A stretch of 64,000 nt of DNA from Gibbula magus (GCA_936450465.1 OW388304.1:15047061-15111060), one strand, 5' to 3'. Shown: positions 32,921-46,180, counted from the first letter of the stretch. Notes: generated by a model from the sequence alone, not told the origin. A program made the numbers and translations.

Positions 32921-35100
32921 TAACTAGATGAGCATTTGCGGGACTACGCAAAAGCAGAGCAACCCCGAAACTTAGGGTCTCGACCTTCCCTGTTCCGTCT
33001 TCTCGTCAGCATCAATAAAATGGGAAATTTTTAAAAAAGATGTTTTTTTCATTATTAGAGTTATTACTAACAAGTTGAATCATCGCTGGGGTCACTTTTC
33101 ACAAGTTTGTTCTTGAAACCTATTTCTGATTTCAAAATTGGATCAAAGGATTAACGTGGCCTTAACCAATATCTCATGACCTTGAGCTTTGACCTTCAAG
33201 GTCACACCATCAATGATCAATTTTCATTGTGCATAACAGTCATGCAATTGTTCATAGTTGAAATAAGGCATTTTCACATTATACCAAATAAGAGCCTAAT
33301 AGCACAACAAATGTTTGAAGTTACTGTGTTTACAAGGATTGTTGTAGTCATTTCAGAACTCATGACCTTGACCTTTGACCTTGAATGTGAACATGTCAAA
33401 ATCATTCACCAGGTTTATAAGAAATAAGCTATGTATATGAGGTGTTAATACCTTTGTGGAAAAAGGTTATTTATCGATTTCAGAACTGGTCACCATGACC
33501 ATATCTTGTGACCTTGACTTTCAAGGTCACACAGTCAATGATAAATTTTCACTGTGTATAACAATCATGTAATGATTCAAAGTGTTAATAGTTGAAATAA
33601 GACATTTTCGCAAAACATGCTTAAGTCGTGTCCTCGCTGTGACCTTGACCTTTGACGGATGTTAGCGAAAACCTTTTCAAATCTTGGCCTTTCTCGATAG
33701 TTGATATATACCAAGTAAGAGCCTGATAGCACAAATATTTATCAAAGTTATCGTGTTTACAAGGATTTTTTTTTAGTGATTTCAGAATTCATGACCTTGA
33801 CATTTGACCTTGAATGTGAATATGTCAAATAATTCACCAGGTTTATAAGAAAAAAGCTATGTATTTGAGGTGTTAATACCTTCTAGGAAGAAAGTTATTT
33901 AGTGATTTCAGAACTGCTGACCTTGACCATATTTCGTGACCTTGACTTTTAAAATCCAAAGTCACACAATCAGTGATCACTTTCCATTGTATATAACAAT
34001 CATGTAATGATTCAAAGTGTTATTAGCTGAAATAAGGCATGTTTGCAAATGCATGCCTAAGTTTTGACCTCGCTGTGACCTTGACCCATGACGGATGTTA
34101 GCGAAAACCTTTTCAAATCTTGGCCTTTCTCCATAGTTAATAACCACCAAAAAAGGGCCTGATAGCACAAATATTTTTCAAGTTTGACCTTGAATGTGAA
34201 CATGTCAAAACAAGAAAAAAGTCAGCATGGCTCACATACCCCCGCCATTCGCTATCTGTCCATTGAGAATTATAGATGTGAAGGTTACTATGTTTAAAAA
34301 ACAGCTTCAAGCATCATAATATTGTCCTAACTAATTTTAGGAACTGACTGTTATTACAAAATTTCATTCACCCAGATGTAATATTTTTCAGGGAACTTAA
34401 TTTTTCCCATTAGAGCATCATACCGGTAATTTGTACCAAGTTCAATTACAGATTCAAGGGCTTCATAACTCAGTAAAAAATAATATTTCGGAAGTGGACT
34501 GTGAACTTGATGAAGAGTATCATCTGGACTACCTACATGTAAAATTTCATTCACCTAGATGTAATAGTTGCCGAGAAAACTTGTCCCCATTGGAGCATCA
34601 CATCTCTTTTGGTACAAAGTTAAATTTCAGATTAAAGGGCCATAACTCCGTAAAAAATAATATTTCGGAACTGGTTTTCAAATTGATAAAGAGTATGGTC
34701 ATGAGTTACCAAAATTTCATTCACCTAGGTTGAACAGTATCCACAAAAACTTGTCCCCATTGAACACATTAAAACTAAGTCCAAAAAGTGACGTTTCCAT
34801 GGAAACGACATAAAATTTAAATCTCAGAAAATTTAAAATTGTCTGTGCGCAATTGGAAGAACATGGTTAACAACTGTACAAAGTTTGGTTTATGTAGCTT
34901 TGACGGTTTTTGAGAAAATTGACCGGACGGACGAACAGACGGAGGGGCGGACGGACGGAATGACCGCTATAAAAATTCCCCAGGGGTTTAAGTAAGAAGT
35001 TATGTATATGAATTCTCCAAACCTCCTAGGAAAAAAGTTATAGTCAATACAAAACCCGGCGGCGGCGACAAACTGCGCAAAAACTGATAGTCGGGACTGC
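32921..35100 (+). mobile_element. CTAG/hairpin repeat rich in TGACCTTGA motifs, interrupted copy
   Basis: It starts AACTAGATGAGC with the hairpin TTTGCG-ggacta-CGCAAA and matches the copy at 37541-38346. Relative to that copy it has an extra internal unit: the order 'CATGACCTTGAC...AATGTGAACATGTC', 'GATGTTAGCGAAAACC' repeats with a period of ~426 bp (33361, 33787). It carries many TGACCTTGA motifs, and at 33369-33381 a perfect TGACCT-T-TGACCT. It is split by the insertion at ~34211-34976 and resumes with CCCCAGGGGTTTAAGTAAGA. No coding content. Confidence 0.7.
34211..34976 (+). mobile_element. ~765-bp insertion defined by an empty paralogous site
   Basis: The host repeat reads ACATGTCAAACAAATTCCCC in the uninterrupted copy (~38113), but here ACATGTCAAAACAAG is followed by ~765 bp and then ATAAAAATTCCCC. 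The insert starts with the hairpin AGC-atg-GCT and ATACCCCCGCC, contains three diverged ~130-bp units (CATTCACCTAG, AACTTGTCCCCATTG), then a GGAC/GGACG tetranucleotide run and CGCTATAAAA. Relatives are at 50713-51555 and 36831-37055. Confidence 0.65.
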
Positions 35101-35469
35101 TAAATAGTGACCGTGTCACAATCAAGTTTTGTTAAGTTATGCCTTTTGATTCTTAAGTTCTGATCTGGAAATGAAATTCCAAGTTGCATTTGTATGGAAG
35201 GAGAGAAAAATAATAATGCGAAGAAATTCAAAATACCAAAATGCAAAAGGTACATCTTTAATGATTATTATTCCACATACAAAGTTCTGTTGAGCTGTGC
35301 AGTTCAGTTTTAGTTATCTCGAGGAAACAAAAGTTTAAATTTCATTGCCATTGAAATAGGGAAAACTAAAAACGCAAAGTTGGAAATACCAAAGGACAAA
35401 TCTTTACATGATGATTTTTCTACACACCAAGTTTCAACAAGTGTTTGCCACTAACATGGCAATGTAGGC

Positions 35470-35830
35470 TGACACCTAATTTAAAAACATTGGGTCCAAC
35501 CGGTCATAATAAATGGTGATAACAAGAGTTCGAAAAGTGGTCAAAGTGTAGTAGTGACCTTGAAAATAAGGTCAAGGTCACCAAAATGTACTGGTGAGTG
35601 TGTCACCCCCCAATGTAGGCTGACAACTAATTTGAAGACTTTGGATGCAATTTTTCATGAGATATTGCCTTAACAAGAGTTCAAAGAGTGGTCAAAGTGT
35701 CCTGGTGACCTTGAAAATAAAGCCAAGGTCACCAAAATAGACTGGTGTCTGCGTCTTCCCACAATGTAGGCAGACACCAAATTTCAAGACTTTGAATGCA
35801 ACGCTTCATGAGATATCGTGTAAACAAGAG
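35470..35830 (+). repeat. Two ~153-bp tandem units with TGACCTTGAAAATAA
   Basis: The block TGACCTTGAAAATAA(G/A)G followed by CAAGGTCACCAAAAT recurs at about 35553 and 35706, each followed by CTGGTG and CAATGTAGGC(T/A)GACA. The preceding 35101-35469 shows similar phrasing but no clear unit. No coding content. Confidence 0.6.
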
Positions 35831-35832
35831 TT

Positions 35833-36830
35833 AAAAAATAGAGCCATGGGCTCTGTGGCTCATCAGGGTTTCATTGATTTACTATCTAAAGTTGAATATT
35901 TAATAGTTATTTAAGTTATCGTTTACAAGCAAAAGATAGGTTCTTAGATCATGACCACTGTGACCCCATATGGGGTCACAGGGTCACACAATCTACAAGT
36001 TAGAATCCCCATTGACCAAGGAGTCTGCATTTAACTTTTCAGCTCTCTAGACCTTTTGGAACTGGAGAAGAAGATGAAAATAGGTTTTTAAGGATGTGAC
36101 CCCTGTGACCCCATTTGGGGTCAAGAAATCTACAATTTAGAATCCCCATTGGCCAAGGAGTCTGCACACAACTTTTCAGCTCTCAAGACCTTTTGGAACT
36201 GGAGAAGATGATGAAAATAGGTTTTTAAGGATGTGACCCCTGTGACCTCATGTGGGGTCACAGGGTCACGAACTCTACAATTTAGAATCCCCATTGGCAA
36301 ATGAGTCTGCACACAACTTTTCAGCTCTCTAGACCTTTTGGAACTGGAAAAGAAGATGAAAATGGGTTTTTAAGGATGTGACCCCTGTGACCCTATTTGG
36401 GGTCACGGGGTCACAAAATCTACAATTTAGAATCCCCATTGACCAAGGAGTCTGCACACAACTTTTCAGCTCCCTAGACCTTTTGGAACTGGAGTAGAAG
36501 ATGAAAATAGGTTTTTAAGGATGTGACCCCTGTGACCCCTGTGACCCCTTTTGGGGTCATGGGGTCACAAAATCTACAATTTAGAATCCCCATTGGCCAA
36601 GGAGTGTGCACATAAAATTTCAGCTCTGTGAAGTCATTGGTTCTGGAGATGAAGTCGAAAAAGCGAAAAGTTTACAGACGGACGGACGGACGGATGCTGG
36701 ACACCATGCCATGCCATAAGCCCATTGGGCCTTTCAGGCCTGATGAGCTAAAAAGCGAAAAGTTTACGGACGGATGGACAGACGCCATGCCATAAGCCGA
36801 TAGGGCCTTTCAGGCCTGATGAGCTAAAAA
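35833..36830 (-). mobile_element. Hairpin-ended core-repeat element, copy B (inverted)
   Basis: Copy B is inverted relative to the copy at 6943-7878. It starts with AGAGCC-atg-GGCTCT (~35840) and GGCTCATCAGGG, has ~130-145-bp core units (TTTTGGAACTGGAGAAGAAG, ATGTGACCCCTGTGACC), then (GGAC)n and TTTCAGGCCTGATGAGCTAA. That last end is present twice (36721-36752 and 36795-36828), a local duplication of ~75 bp including the GGACGGAT run. Confidence 0.75.
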
Positions 36831-37055
36831 TCGGACCGTTTTTGGTCAAAATTAAAAAATTTATTTGGACCTTGGAGTTGAGATCCCTAAAATACACAAG
36901 AGCACCATATGGGTTACTTCCATACCAAATTTGAAGTTTCAAAGTCGAAAAGTTTTTGGAGATATGCTCCGGAAACGGTTTCGGACGGATAGACGGACGG
37001 ACATGTGGAGCGCTACATACCCCCAACTACGTCGTAGCGGGGGTATAACAATATT
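36831..37055 (+). mobile_element. 3' fragment of the ATACCCCC-hairpin repeat family
   Basis: It ends with GGACGGATAGACGGACGGAC, then CATACCCCC-aactacgtcgtag-CGGGGGTATA, an 8-9-bp stem whose loop is itself self-complementary (CTACG/CGTAG). Only the right part of the element is present; it abuts the duplicated end of copy B. Confidence 0.55.
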
Positions 37056-37540
37056 AGACACATATAATATGTTTTATCTTGGCCATGTTCAAGAGAGGTT
37101 TAAAAGTAGTCGCTCTCTTGAACGCAATTGATCAATATAGCGCTACGACGCAAGGGAACAAGCCTCGAGGTATCGCTCTGTGTCGCTCAGGAGGGAATGT
37201 GCGCTCAATGGAGCGATTTAATCGCTCACCGTTATGGAACAGACGGCTGATAACATAAAGCAAAAGGGAAAAAATTAGGCCTGGGTTATTTACTTTAAAT
37301 AAAATAAAAACATATAGAATTGTCCTAACCTTCCCAACTGATACTTGTTATTCATTATAATCGGAGCAGGCCAGCAACACCATAATAATTCTGCTCAGAG
37401 AGGGTTAAATCTGTTTATTCATGTGGGTAATTAGCGTGGACAATGAACTATTTCAGAAAATAATTTATGCGTCTTTTTACTGTAATAAACTCAAATTTTC
37501 CACATACATATATATTATCTGAATGAAGGATTTTAATAAT

Positions 37541-38346
37541 AACTAGAAGAGCGTTTGCGGGACACCGCAAAAGCGGAGCAGCTCCGCAACTTTGGGTGTC
37601 GCCTTTCCCTGTTCCGCCTTCTCCTCAGCATAAATAAAATGGGAATTTTTTTGGACAAAAAATTGTTCATTATTCAAGTTATTCTAACAAGGTGAATCAT
37701 CACTGGCGTCACTTTTCACAACTTTGTTCTTAAAACCTATTTCTGATTTCAAAATTGGATCAAAAGATTAACATGGCCTTAACCAATATCTCATGACCTT
37801 GAACTTTGACCTTCAAGGTCACACCATTAATGATTACTTTTCATTGTGTATAACAATCATGCAATGACTCAAAGTGTTCATTGTTAACACAAGGCATATT
37901 CACAATAGCACGCTTAAGTTGTGACCTTGCTGTGACCTTGACCTTTGACGGATGTTAGCGAAAACCTTTTAAAATCTTGGCCTTTCTCCATAGTTGATGT
38001 ACACCAAATAAGAGCCTGATAGTACAAATATTTTTCAAGTTATCGTGTTTACAAGGATTTTTTTTTAGCGATTTCAGAACTCGTGACCTTGACCTTTGAC
38101 CTTGAATATGAACATGTCAAACAAATTCCCCAGGGGCATAAGTACGAAGTTATGTATATGAGATTCAAAACCTTCTAGGAAAAAAGTTATAGCAAATACA
38201 AAACGCGGCGGCGGTGGCGGAAACTGCGCAAAAACTGATAGCAGCTCCGACTAAGTTTCTGCTCCGGAAACAAAATGATTACGGACGGACGGACAGACGG
38301 ACGGGGCGATGACTATATCCCACGGTATTACATACCGGTGGGATAA
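37541..38346 (+). mobile_element. CTAG/hairpin repeat rich in TGACCTTGA motifs, uninterrupted copy
   Basis: It begins AATAACTAGAAGAGC with the stems TTTGCG-ggacac-CGCAAA and GCGGAGC-a-GCTCCGC. It ends with GGAC repeats and a hairpin around CCCACGGTAT / ATACCGGTGGG (38316-38345). The body matches 32921-35100 without the extra unit or the insertion. A perfect TGACCT-T-TGACCT lies at 38090-38102. Confidence 0.7.
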
Positions 38347-38960
38347 AAATAGGTTTTCAGATCATGACCCCTGTGACCCCCATTTGGAGTCACAGGGTCA
38401 CCAATCCTTCAATTAAGAATCACCTTGACCAAAGAGTCTCTACACAACATTTCACCTTTCTAGAGCTTTACATACTTTTAACCTTTTTTCATGACCCGTG
38501 ATCTAGATTGGGGTCAAGAAATCTACAATTTTGAATCCTCATTGGCCAAGAAGTCCTCACACAACTTTTCAGCACTATAGACCTTTTGGAAATGGAGAAG
38601 ATGAAAATAGGTTTTTAAGGATGTGACCCCTGTAACCCCATTTCGGATCATGGGGTTAAAAAATCTACAATTTAGAATCCCCATTGGCCAGGGAGTCTGC
38701 ACACAACGTTTCAGCTCTCTAGACCTTTTGGAATTGCAGAAGAAGATGAAAATAGGTTTTTAAGCATGTGACCCCTGTGACCCCTTTTGGGGTCATGGGG
38801 TCACAAAATCTACAATTTAGAATTCCCATTGGCCAAGAAGTGTTCAAAAAAAATTTCAGCTCTGTGAAGTCATTGGTTCTGGAGAAGAAGTCGAAAAAGC
38901 GGAAAATTCACGGACGGATGGACAGACGGAGGACGCCATGCAATAAGCCCATCATCGCAT
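38347..38960 (-). mobile_element. Core-repeat element copy C, truncated
   Basis: It contains diverged 145-bp cores (GTGACCCC, ATTTAGAATCCCCATTGGCC, TTTTGGAATTG), the terminal GGACGGATGGACAGACGG run and GCAATAAGCCCATCA. The AGAGCC hairpin end is missing; the copy joins the preceding element directly. Confidence 0.65.
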
Positions 38961-39117
38961 ATAATTAATAATACGCTTATAATTTCACTTGGGGTACATT
39001 ATTACATTGATTAAACTGTCCTTTCGGTGTCGCTACTGAGTGCTACGTGTATGATTGGCCTTGCGGAATGGCACAGCATGAGACCCGGGTCAAAAAGTTT
39101 TGTCTTCATCGGGATTT

Positions 39118-39482
39118 GAGGTGAGGTGAGGTGAGTTTGGGGTTAACGAAGCTTTCAAGAATATTTCATTTATATTGCAGCTGCTAATATTATGGCATTA
39201 TGTGGTTATGCACTGCGGTGAACCTGCGAGCATTGGCTGGAACTTGCAAACCATGGGTGGTACTACGCTGAAATTCAGCATAGCATTGCACCCAAACCTT
39301 ACTGCGTGTAGAACAGTTCTCTGCAGAACTGCAGACAAAGTTGCCTGTTCGAACCCCGAACCTCTTGATCCGAAGTCGAACCCACTAACCACTGCACTAT
39401 CCCGCCCATCCTCAGTAAGGCACGAACTACCAGCACAGACTGTACCAACACCTAAACCATTCAGCCACGACGACCTCACCAT
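39118..39482 (-). repeat. Probable tRNA-derived SINE with two tRNA-like heads
   Basis: On the minus strand, from ~39482, GTCGTGGCTGAATGGTTTAG resembles a tRNA A-box region. A second, GATAGTGCAGTGGTTAGTGG, is followed by GGGGTTCGAAC, a B-box-like sequence. The tail ends AACCCCAAACTCACCTCACC; a similar tail lies at 22204. The tRNA-like parts match no functional tRNA, so this is a retroposon remnant rather than a tRNA gene. Confidence 0.45.
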
Positions 39483-39589
39483 AAAACCTGTACTTAATTG
39501 ACACAGCTACCAAAACTGAAGTTACTCGGAATACATGCCATAATTTTGATAGTAGCAAATGTAACATTAGTATATATTCAGGATCGGTA

Positions 39590-40075
39590 TTTATGAAAAA
39601 TATAGCCATTGGCTCTGAAACTCATCGGGATTTGTTATTCATTGTCTCTAAGGAAAAGTTTAAGATAACAAATAATAAGGCATCGCCCAGTTCACTTATC
39701 TCAAGTAAAATATAAAAAAATTGTAATTCCTCTTCAATGTATTTCCTTGAGGCCTGTCACAATATTCAGTTGACAGGGTATTCAAATCTTTTCATTTCAC
39801 ATTGATTCAAAACAAACATGTCCATAATGTAGATATTAATCTTATGTTCATATCCATTTCATGTTCCTATTTTTTCCTAAGATTGACTGGCTGAAAGCAC
39901 ATAAAATCGCAGAGAAATTCTGAATATTCATTACAAAGGTTTTGTAGGCTTTGACCCCCATGACCCATATGAGGGGTCACAGGTTCAACAAATCTACAAT
40001 TGAGAATTCCCATTGGCCAAGGAGTTTGTACACAAAATCTCAGCCCCCTAGACCAAGACCTCCTAAATGTGTTAG
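39590..40075 (-). mobile_element. Core-repeat element copy D, one core only
   Basis: The left end TATAGCCATTGGCTCTGAAA and CTCATCGGGATTT matches copy B. Then comes unique sequence and a single diverged core (CATGACCCATATGAGGGGTC, GAATTCCCATTGGCCAAGG, CCTAGACC). No right-end hairpin is seen. Confidence 0.55.
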
Positions 40076-43000
40076 TACCCATAACATCTACAAATTGAAA
40101 TCACAGAAGCATAGTGGTTTACTTGAGCACTCTCGTTTAAGCTATACTAGGGGTGTTGTTTTGGTTAACGTAAAAAAAAAACTAGTTTTGTTCCGGTACT
40201 CTGTTATTCATTTGTAGATGACTGGAGTGAGAATGTGACTATATATAAATCAGTGCTGACTGGTATGATTCACTAATGTCATCTTTAAGCTGTGAATCCA
40301 ATAGGGAATGGGGATATCAACAGCTTAAGAAAAACAAACTTTTGTTGAACAGAATTATTTAAGGCCAAAATTATTAGGTAAATCTTTTTAGGTGTAGTAG
40401 ATAGGGTGCAGTAACAAAGGTGTAATTAAAATAAGACAACTTAAAAAAAAAACCCAGAAAACATTTCAAACTTGAGATTACAGATTATTTTTAACAAGCG
40501 GAATTACTCTCTTGAGCAGAATAATGGATTGTGATAGATCTGGCCAATTTCCAAATCTGTTTCACTGATATTGAAGTAATGGTAATATAATTTGAGAAAT
40601 ATGTAAACTGTAATGAAAGCTGTTAATGTAATTATTTAAAAGTTATTTATTGCTCATTTCTAATTTGAAAATGTAATAAATTGTGAATGAAAGCAAATAA
40701 CTTATAACCTCGAGTGATTGGTTTTCGGACGCTTAAGACACAAATCAATGTTGACAATAAAAATTAATAAATATGTATCATCTATTTTTCCATATGAGCT
40801 TCATCTAAAATAAATTGGAGACAATTCGTCTGGGAAAAAATTTTGATGTCCATCTTGTCTCATTTAGTGAGTACATCCGGAATTTTGACAGTCAGCGAGT
40901 GTATGCCGTTTTCGGACATCAGATTGGTCGATACCACAAAGGGATATCACAAGCTATTTATGTAACTTCCGTTGACCCAGAATATTACAAAAACGCAAGG
41001 ACAACGTAGAAATTTTGTTGGTAGTTCAAATTATCAAATTGTCGACTTTTTCATTACATGCAAAAAGTAGTTCAGGATAGAGATAGATTTTAAGCTTGAA
41101 GGATTTCAAAACCCCTTTCAGAAATAATTGTGATCAAATACATGATATCTTTATCACACAACACATCTTACGGCATTGTCCCGCTAAGAATTTTGTCACT
41201 TTCGTCAAACTTGCTACATCGCGATGTCCGAGTGAGCGCCGAAAAATCCCAAACTTTAATGAGTTATGCACTTGTGACGTAATAGTGGTCCGACGAAAAC
41301 GGAAGTGTGCAGTTGTTGACATGCGAGGGAAGGGAAAGTTAAGCGGTGTGAGTTTACAAAGACGTAGATTGACCTAGTTTACGATAATAAGAAACATTTA
41401 ACACTACATGCTCTCTACCTAACATGTTAGGAAGACATTCGCCCATATATAGGTTTTTATTTTAAAGAATTATAAATCTATCTAAACTTATTCACAGAAA
41501 GAGCAAGTGACACTCGAATTTATGCAATCATTCTTCACTCACTATAAAAAAGGTATTCAACGCAAGTCTTTCAGCTATTGAAACTTTGCACTTTCTTTTA
41601 GATACATGGTTTGCTCATATATATGAAGCACTTTTGCATTATAAATTTATGCACATATTGAACCGAAGTAATTGTTCATGGTCTATTTTTGAAAACTTTG
41701 AATCAATGAACCGTGTAGACAATTAGACATCCAGCACTTTATAAGAAAAAAATAAGTTTAAGTTTAAACTGGATCGTTTTACTTCCGGGTCTAGAAATAG
41801 ATCAGAAATTAGGAAAAATAGCATCGAGGGCAAAACATAATTTCCAATATTCAGCATTGTGATAAACAGTTATGATATATAATTTCATTTATTATATATC
41901 TTTTGAAACATTTGATCAGGTATCGTACACCGCACGGTAAAACACCGATTGCAGACAGGCTACTTTGAACGTCGGTCTGACGGATATTTGCTCTTGACTA
42001 GTGTCTAAAACAATACGTAGAAAAAATGGTTGAAGAACTCCAACATTAGTTCAATGTCATAGACATATGTTACTAAAAATATATGATACAGGGCGCCACG
42101 AGTTAACCAACCAAGTGAGTGTTTATGAACAGGTTCGACATAGGCCAACTGCAGTGACTCGCACTGAGGCGAGATTGAAGGACCACTATCACGTCACATT
42201 ACGGAAGGTGCCGAAAGCTGCCGATCTCTTTGCATACGGGAAGGCCGGGTTTACCGCGGACCGCACAAGTGTCAGCGCGGGTTTGCAAAAGTGACGTAAA
42301 AACATGACGGCTTGTGTTTACAATTTGAATACATCACCATAATGAAGTAAAATAACATAAAATGGGCTTTTGAAATCCCTTAAGAGTGAAGTTTGTATGA
42401 TATTACAAATCTTAGGAAGTTTCACACTAAACATGTTATTCTGAGCGCTAGCGGAGACCTTTCCTTTGTATTGATGATGTCTCATGGCTACAAATACCAT
42501 GAAAAACTATGCGAATGTGAGCCATCCGAAAACCATGTGCGTCCGAAAACCACGATATTGAATGTATTCTTTTTTACTGAGGAGTTCCATAAAATCTTCA
42601 TGTAAGGGCTATTAGTTTTTCTAATAAATATGCCAAAACTGCAAAAGTCTGTTATGAATGTGAAATATGAAAAATTTCTTGCAGAAATAACGTCATACTT
42701 TGAAGGGTAAACACAATGTGAACGAGTATCCAATGTTTACATAAACATATAGCCTACAAGATGAAATCATGATAAAACAATTTTAGTAACAACTAGATTT
42801 TCTTGTTTTGATATTGTTTTTCTTTTGGTTTAAATTAACCAAGAAACGTTTTACCTTCCAACAGAATCTGATTACTACTCTGATTTATAATATACAATTG
42901 ACTTTTGACCATATGACCCCAAAAGAAAACAGATTTGGTACTAGATCAGCATCTATTTTTGTTTACCTGAAAAAAACCTTTGGTGATAGCGAGTAGTGGT

Positions 43001-46000
43001 AAACTATGATACATTGATCTTTTTTTATTAAACCATTAATTCAAGTTCAAGCCTTGGCTTGGAAAGTTTAGCAGATCGTTTAGTACATCAATGATCAAGT
43101 ATTTGTCAAGCAATGTCATGTTTTCCTACAACAATGTGAAAACGTAGACACAAGGCAGCAACTATTATTGAGCCGCCATGTTGCCAAATGTGGGGCGCGG
43201 CTACGATAGTAATACACGATGTTACAAATTTCAGCCATCTTAGTTGTTACTAAAAATAGAACCGCGAACCGCAGATGCGTGCGCACATTTCGACAGGAAG
43301 TTTCTGTTGTCGTAGTTTCCTTCAGTAATATCGTATCATTTGCGCTCGATTTACAGCTGTTAACATCGTTTTTATCAAGTTATTATGTGAAATTTTATTG
43401 CAGGATGGCAGATTTAAATGATATGAAACTAGATAAGTTTAGATTTTTGAGTGCCACAGCATTGAAGACTTTCCTTTTGCTTCGTAAAAAAAACACTGAA
43501 AACCACTGAAAGGACTGATGGTGAACTCGTGGCCATGTATTATGGAACGTAGCGCAAACATTTCTAAATATTTTTTTCAAAATAGTTTTGTTATTTGTCA
43601 TAAGGAAGGTTATAACTAAAGGTAAAAAGTGTTCGTACCTATTTGCAATGCTTAGTTACTGAGTAATAACACTTACAATATCACTACTCCCAGGAATCAA
43701 ATCCTGAATTTAAAAAAAAAATTGGACCACTCTTCCTACATCATAAAATCAAAATTGTCATTATATTGTGTACTTTAAGTATGTTGCAGTATTGTGACTT
43801 GTCACAAAGTTTCACAAAAATAATATCTACCTTTTTTATTAATGTTTCCAACACTAAACGTGTCTGCCACGCCCACTTCATTGTTTACAAAACCATGCTG
43901 ATGTGGCAAGCTTCACAGACAGTGTGCATATTGCAACCCTCATTGGATATTCACAATACTGATTGGATAATAAAAGTAACACTAACACAAGGAAGCAATG
44001 AATGGTAAATGTGACTGTACTAGTCAACATAAGAAATATCATTTTTTTTAAACAAAAGAATTAGATTCACTCATATACCCATACTATCAACATTGGTAAA
44101 AGAAAATAGCTTCAAAAGAGTGAAATCAGTTTCAGAGATACGCTTCAAAAGGACAATATGACAATTCTACAAATATTCTATATTCTATAAATGGGATCTT
44201 GGGATCATGGTTGTCATCTTTGACAAGTTTGGTGAAACCAGCATGTCCTCACAGAGACACTTGCTTGTAACACGAAAAGATACGCTGGTCGCTGTAATAT
44301 GTATACCCCTGACAACTTTGTATTCGTATATTTGTACATGATACTCCAACTTCAACAGGTACAGTTTATTTGTATGTTTGGTGTTATGACGTACGATCCA
44401 GAAAGTTGAGTTTGAAATAGGACAATGTCATGTAGTAAATTCATCACTTAGAGTCGCCTTGGAAAATTTTTCTGATTATTCATTACAAGCCTTTTTAACG
44501 CATAGCACTCTCTTAATTATATAAAAACTGCAGATGAACACGTTCCATGTAGATGTCCATAGATGTTTGTTTTATTCTGACAAATTGAACAATTCTACAA
44601 AATACAGATGTCCACAATCCCACAATCCCTGCTTTTCCCAGTGTAAGCAAGTGCTGAGTCGAGGAATGTAATCCACCTGAAGAGGAAGAACTATTGTTCC
44701 ATCATTCAAATCAATTGATTAAGTGATGGATGTAACATGGTGTAATTTGCATGTCTGTTCTATTTGTGTGTAACATGTATGTTTGCAATAAAGAATATAC
44801 AATTCAGAAGTTGGGCTGTCACAAGAGAATTGATACAAAAGGAAAGTATGGGAGCTGCCTAAGCGTTGCAGTCTTTAAGTTGGGTTTTCTGGTGACGGTC
44901 GACCATTCACAAAGTGCAAGCAAGCTGAAGACAAATTTCTGATTTCATTAGAGACGTATGTTTATAAGGTGACCATATTTTCGTGCAAAATCATTTCTGT
45001 CCCCAGTGCTGTATGAATACATATCTTTGCAAAACACTTAAGAAATGAATAAACAAATTTTCAGCAGCATCTAAAAAAGTAAAACTTATAAATTATAAAA
45101 TTATATTTTCTTACTTAATTTAAGGTTTGAAGTCTGTTAAAATTACAACTATATAATTTACTCAATGAAAAAAAAGGTTATTATATTTCTAAGCTTCATC
45201 CTTCAAGCTTTGACATTTGTTTGTGAATAGTTAGATTACAGGATATCAATCAATCAGAAAATGTGTAAGAGATTAAAGTAAAAGGGGCATCTGTGGTTTT
45301 ATTGTGCTAACTGCAACTAACTCTCAAAGTAAGGAAGAAACCCGGAACATTGGGTGTCCATGCAGTAGAAAATTAAAAGGTATTGTCCAGATAATGGATA
45401 ATAATAATAGGATTCTAAAAAATTTCCATTGGAATTTACATGTAAAATGACAAGATCCACCTTCATAAATGTTCTAACAAACCCTGGAACTACATATGTG
45501 TTATTTAATAAATAAGGTGAAGCGAAAACATCAATTTTAAAATGTTTTAATATCCACACACTTTATTTTCACAAATTGGGGAAAACTTGTAATTATCATT
45601 ATGTAGATCTATATACACAGTAATTTATTAAAAATCTGTCTTTGAAAATGAAATAAAATAAAATAAAATAAATAAATAAAGGAGATGCACAGTTACACCT
45701 ATGTGACAGCCTTAGAAGCCTCTCTTATCTCTTATTCTTGTCTCCATTTCTTAACTTAATCAGAGTTTTTCCTACATGTCACTGAACAACAAGTCAGAAC
45801 CATAGTGCAAACATGTTCAAAGTATGCAAACATATTAATTACAGAATGTATACTGACAGCTTACCAGCTAAAAAGGGCTTAGAACCTTGGTATAAATTAC
45901 TACCCAAACCAACTCAATACGTGTGTAAAGGCGACTGCACCATTCTCTCTTTTATTCATCTTTTGGGAGCAGTTACGCTTTGTCATAACAAATCTGTGAA

Positions 46001-46180
46001 TGAAATGCATTCTTCATGGTTTAAAGAACACGTTGATACTATTAGCCACCTCTAAAGTCAATTAATGTCGTTTGTAGAGGCGTTGAAAGCTGACTTGTTT
46101 ACTACATGATTACAACTGTTTACACACAACCGGAAGTCGCCTTTGTCGAAATGCGAGAAATGCCAAGGGACGTAACTCAT
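40076..46180. other. 6 kb with no supported gene
   Basis: AT-rich DNA with short chance frames. Two patches are less AT-rich with CpG and TGACGTAA-like sites (42080-42300; 43150-43300) and GCCGCCATGTTG (about 43173), a YY1-like motif. These could be promoter or first-exon sequence of a gene I cannot trace. A short pentamer run (AAAAT)n is near 45655. Confidence 0.35.

Noticed and set aside
39340..39482. Possible tRNA genes on the minus strand (A- and B-box-like sequences)
   Set aside because: No full cloverleaf or acceptor stem could be formed; two heads in a row with a repeat tail fit a SINE better.
43405..43555. Short SAP-like start (MADLNDMKLDKF..., then LVAMYYGT in a shifted frame after an A8 run)
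   Set aside because: Suggestive of a broken SAP-domain fragment, but too short and frameshifted to support a gene call.
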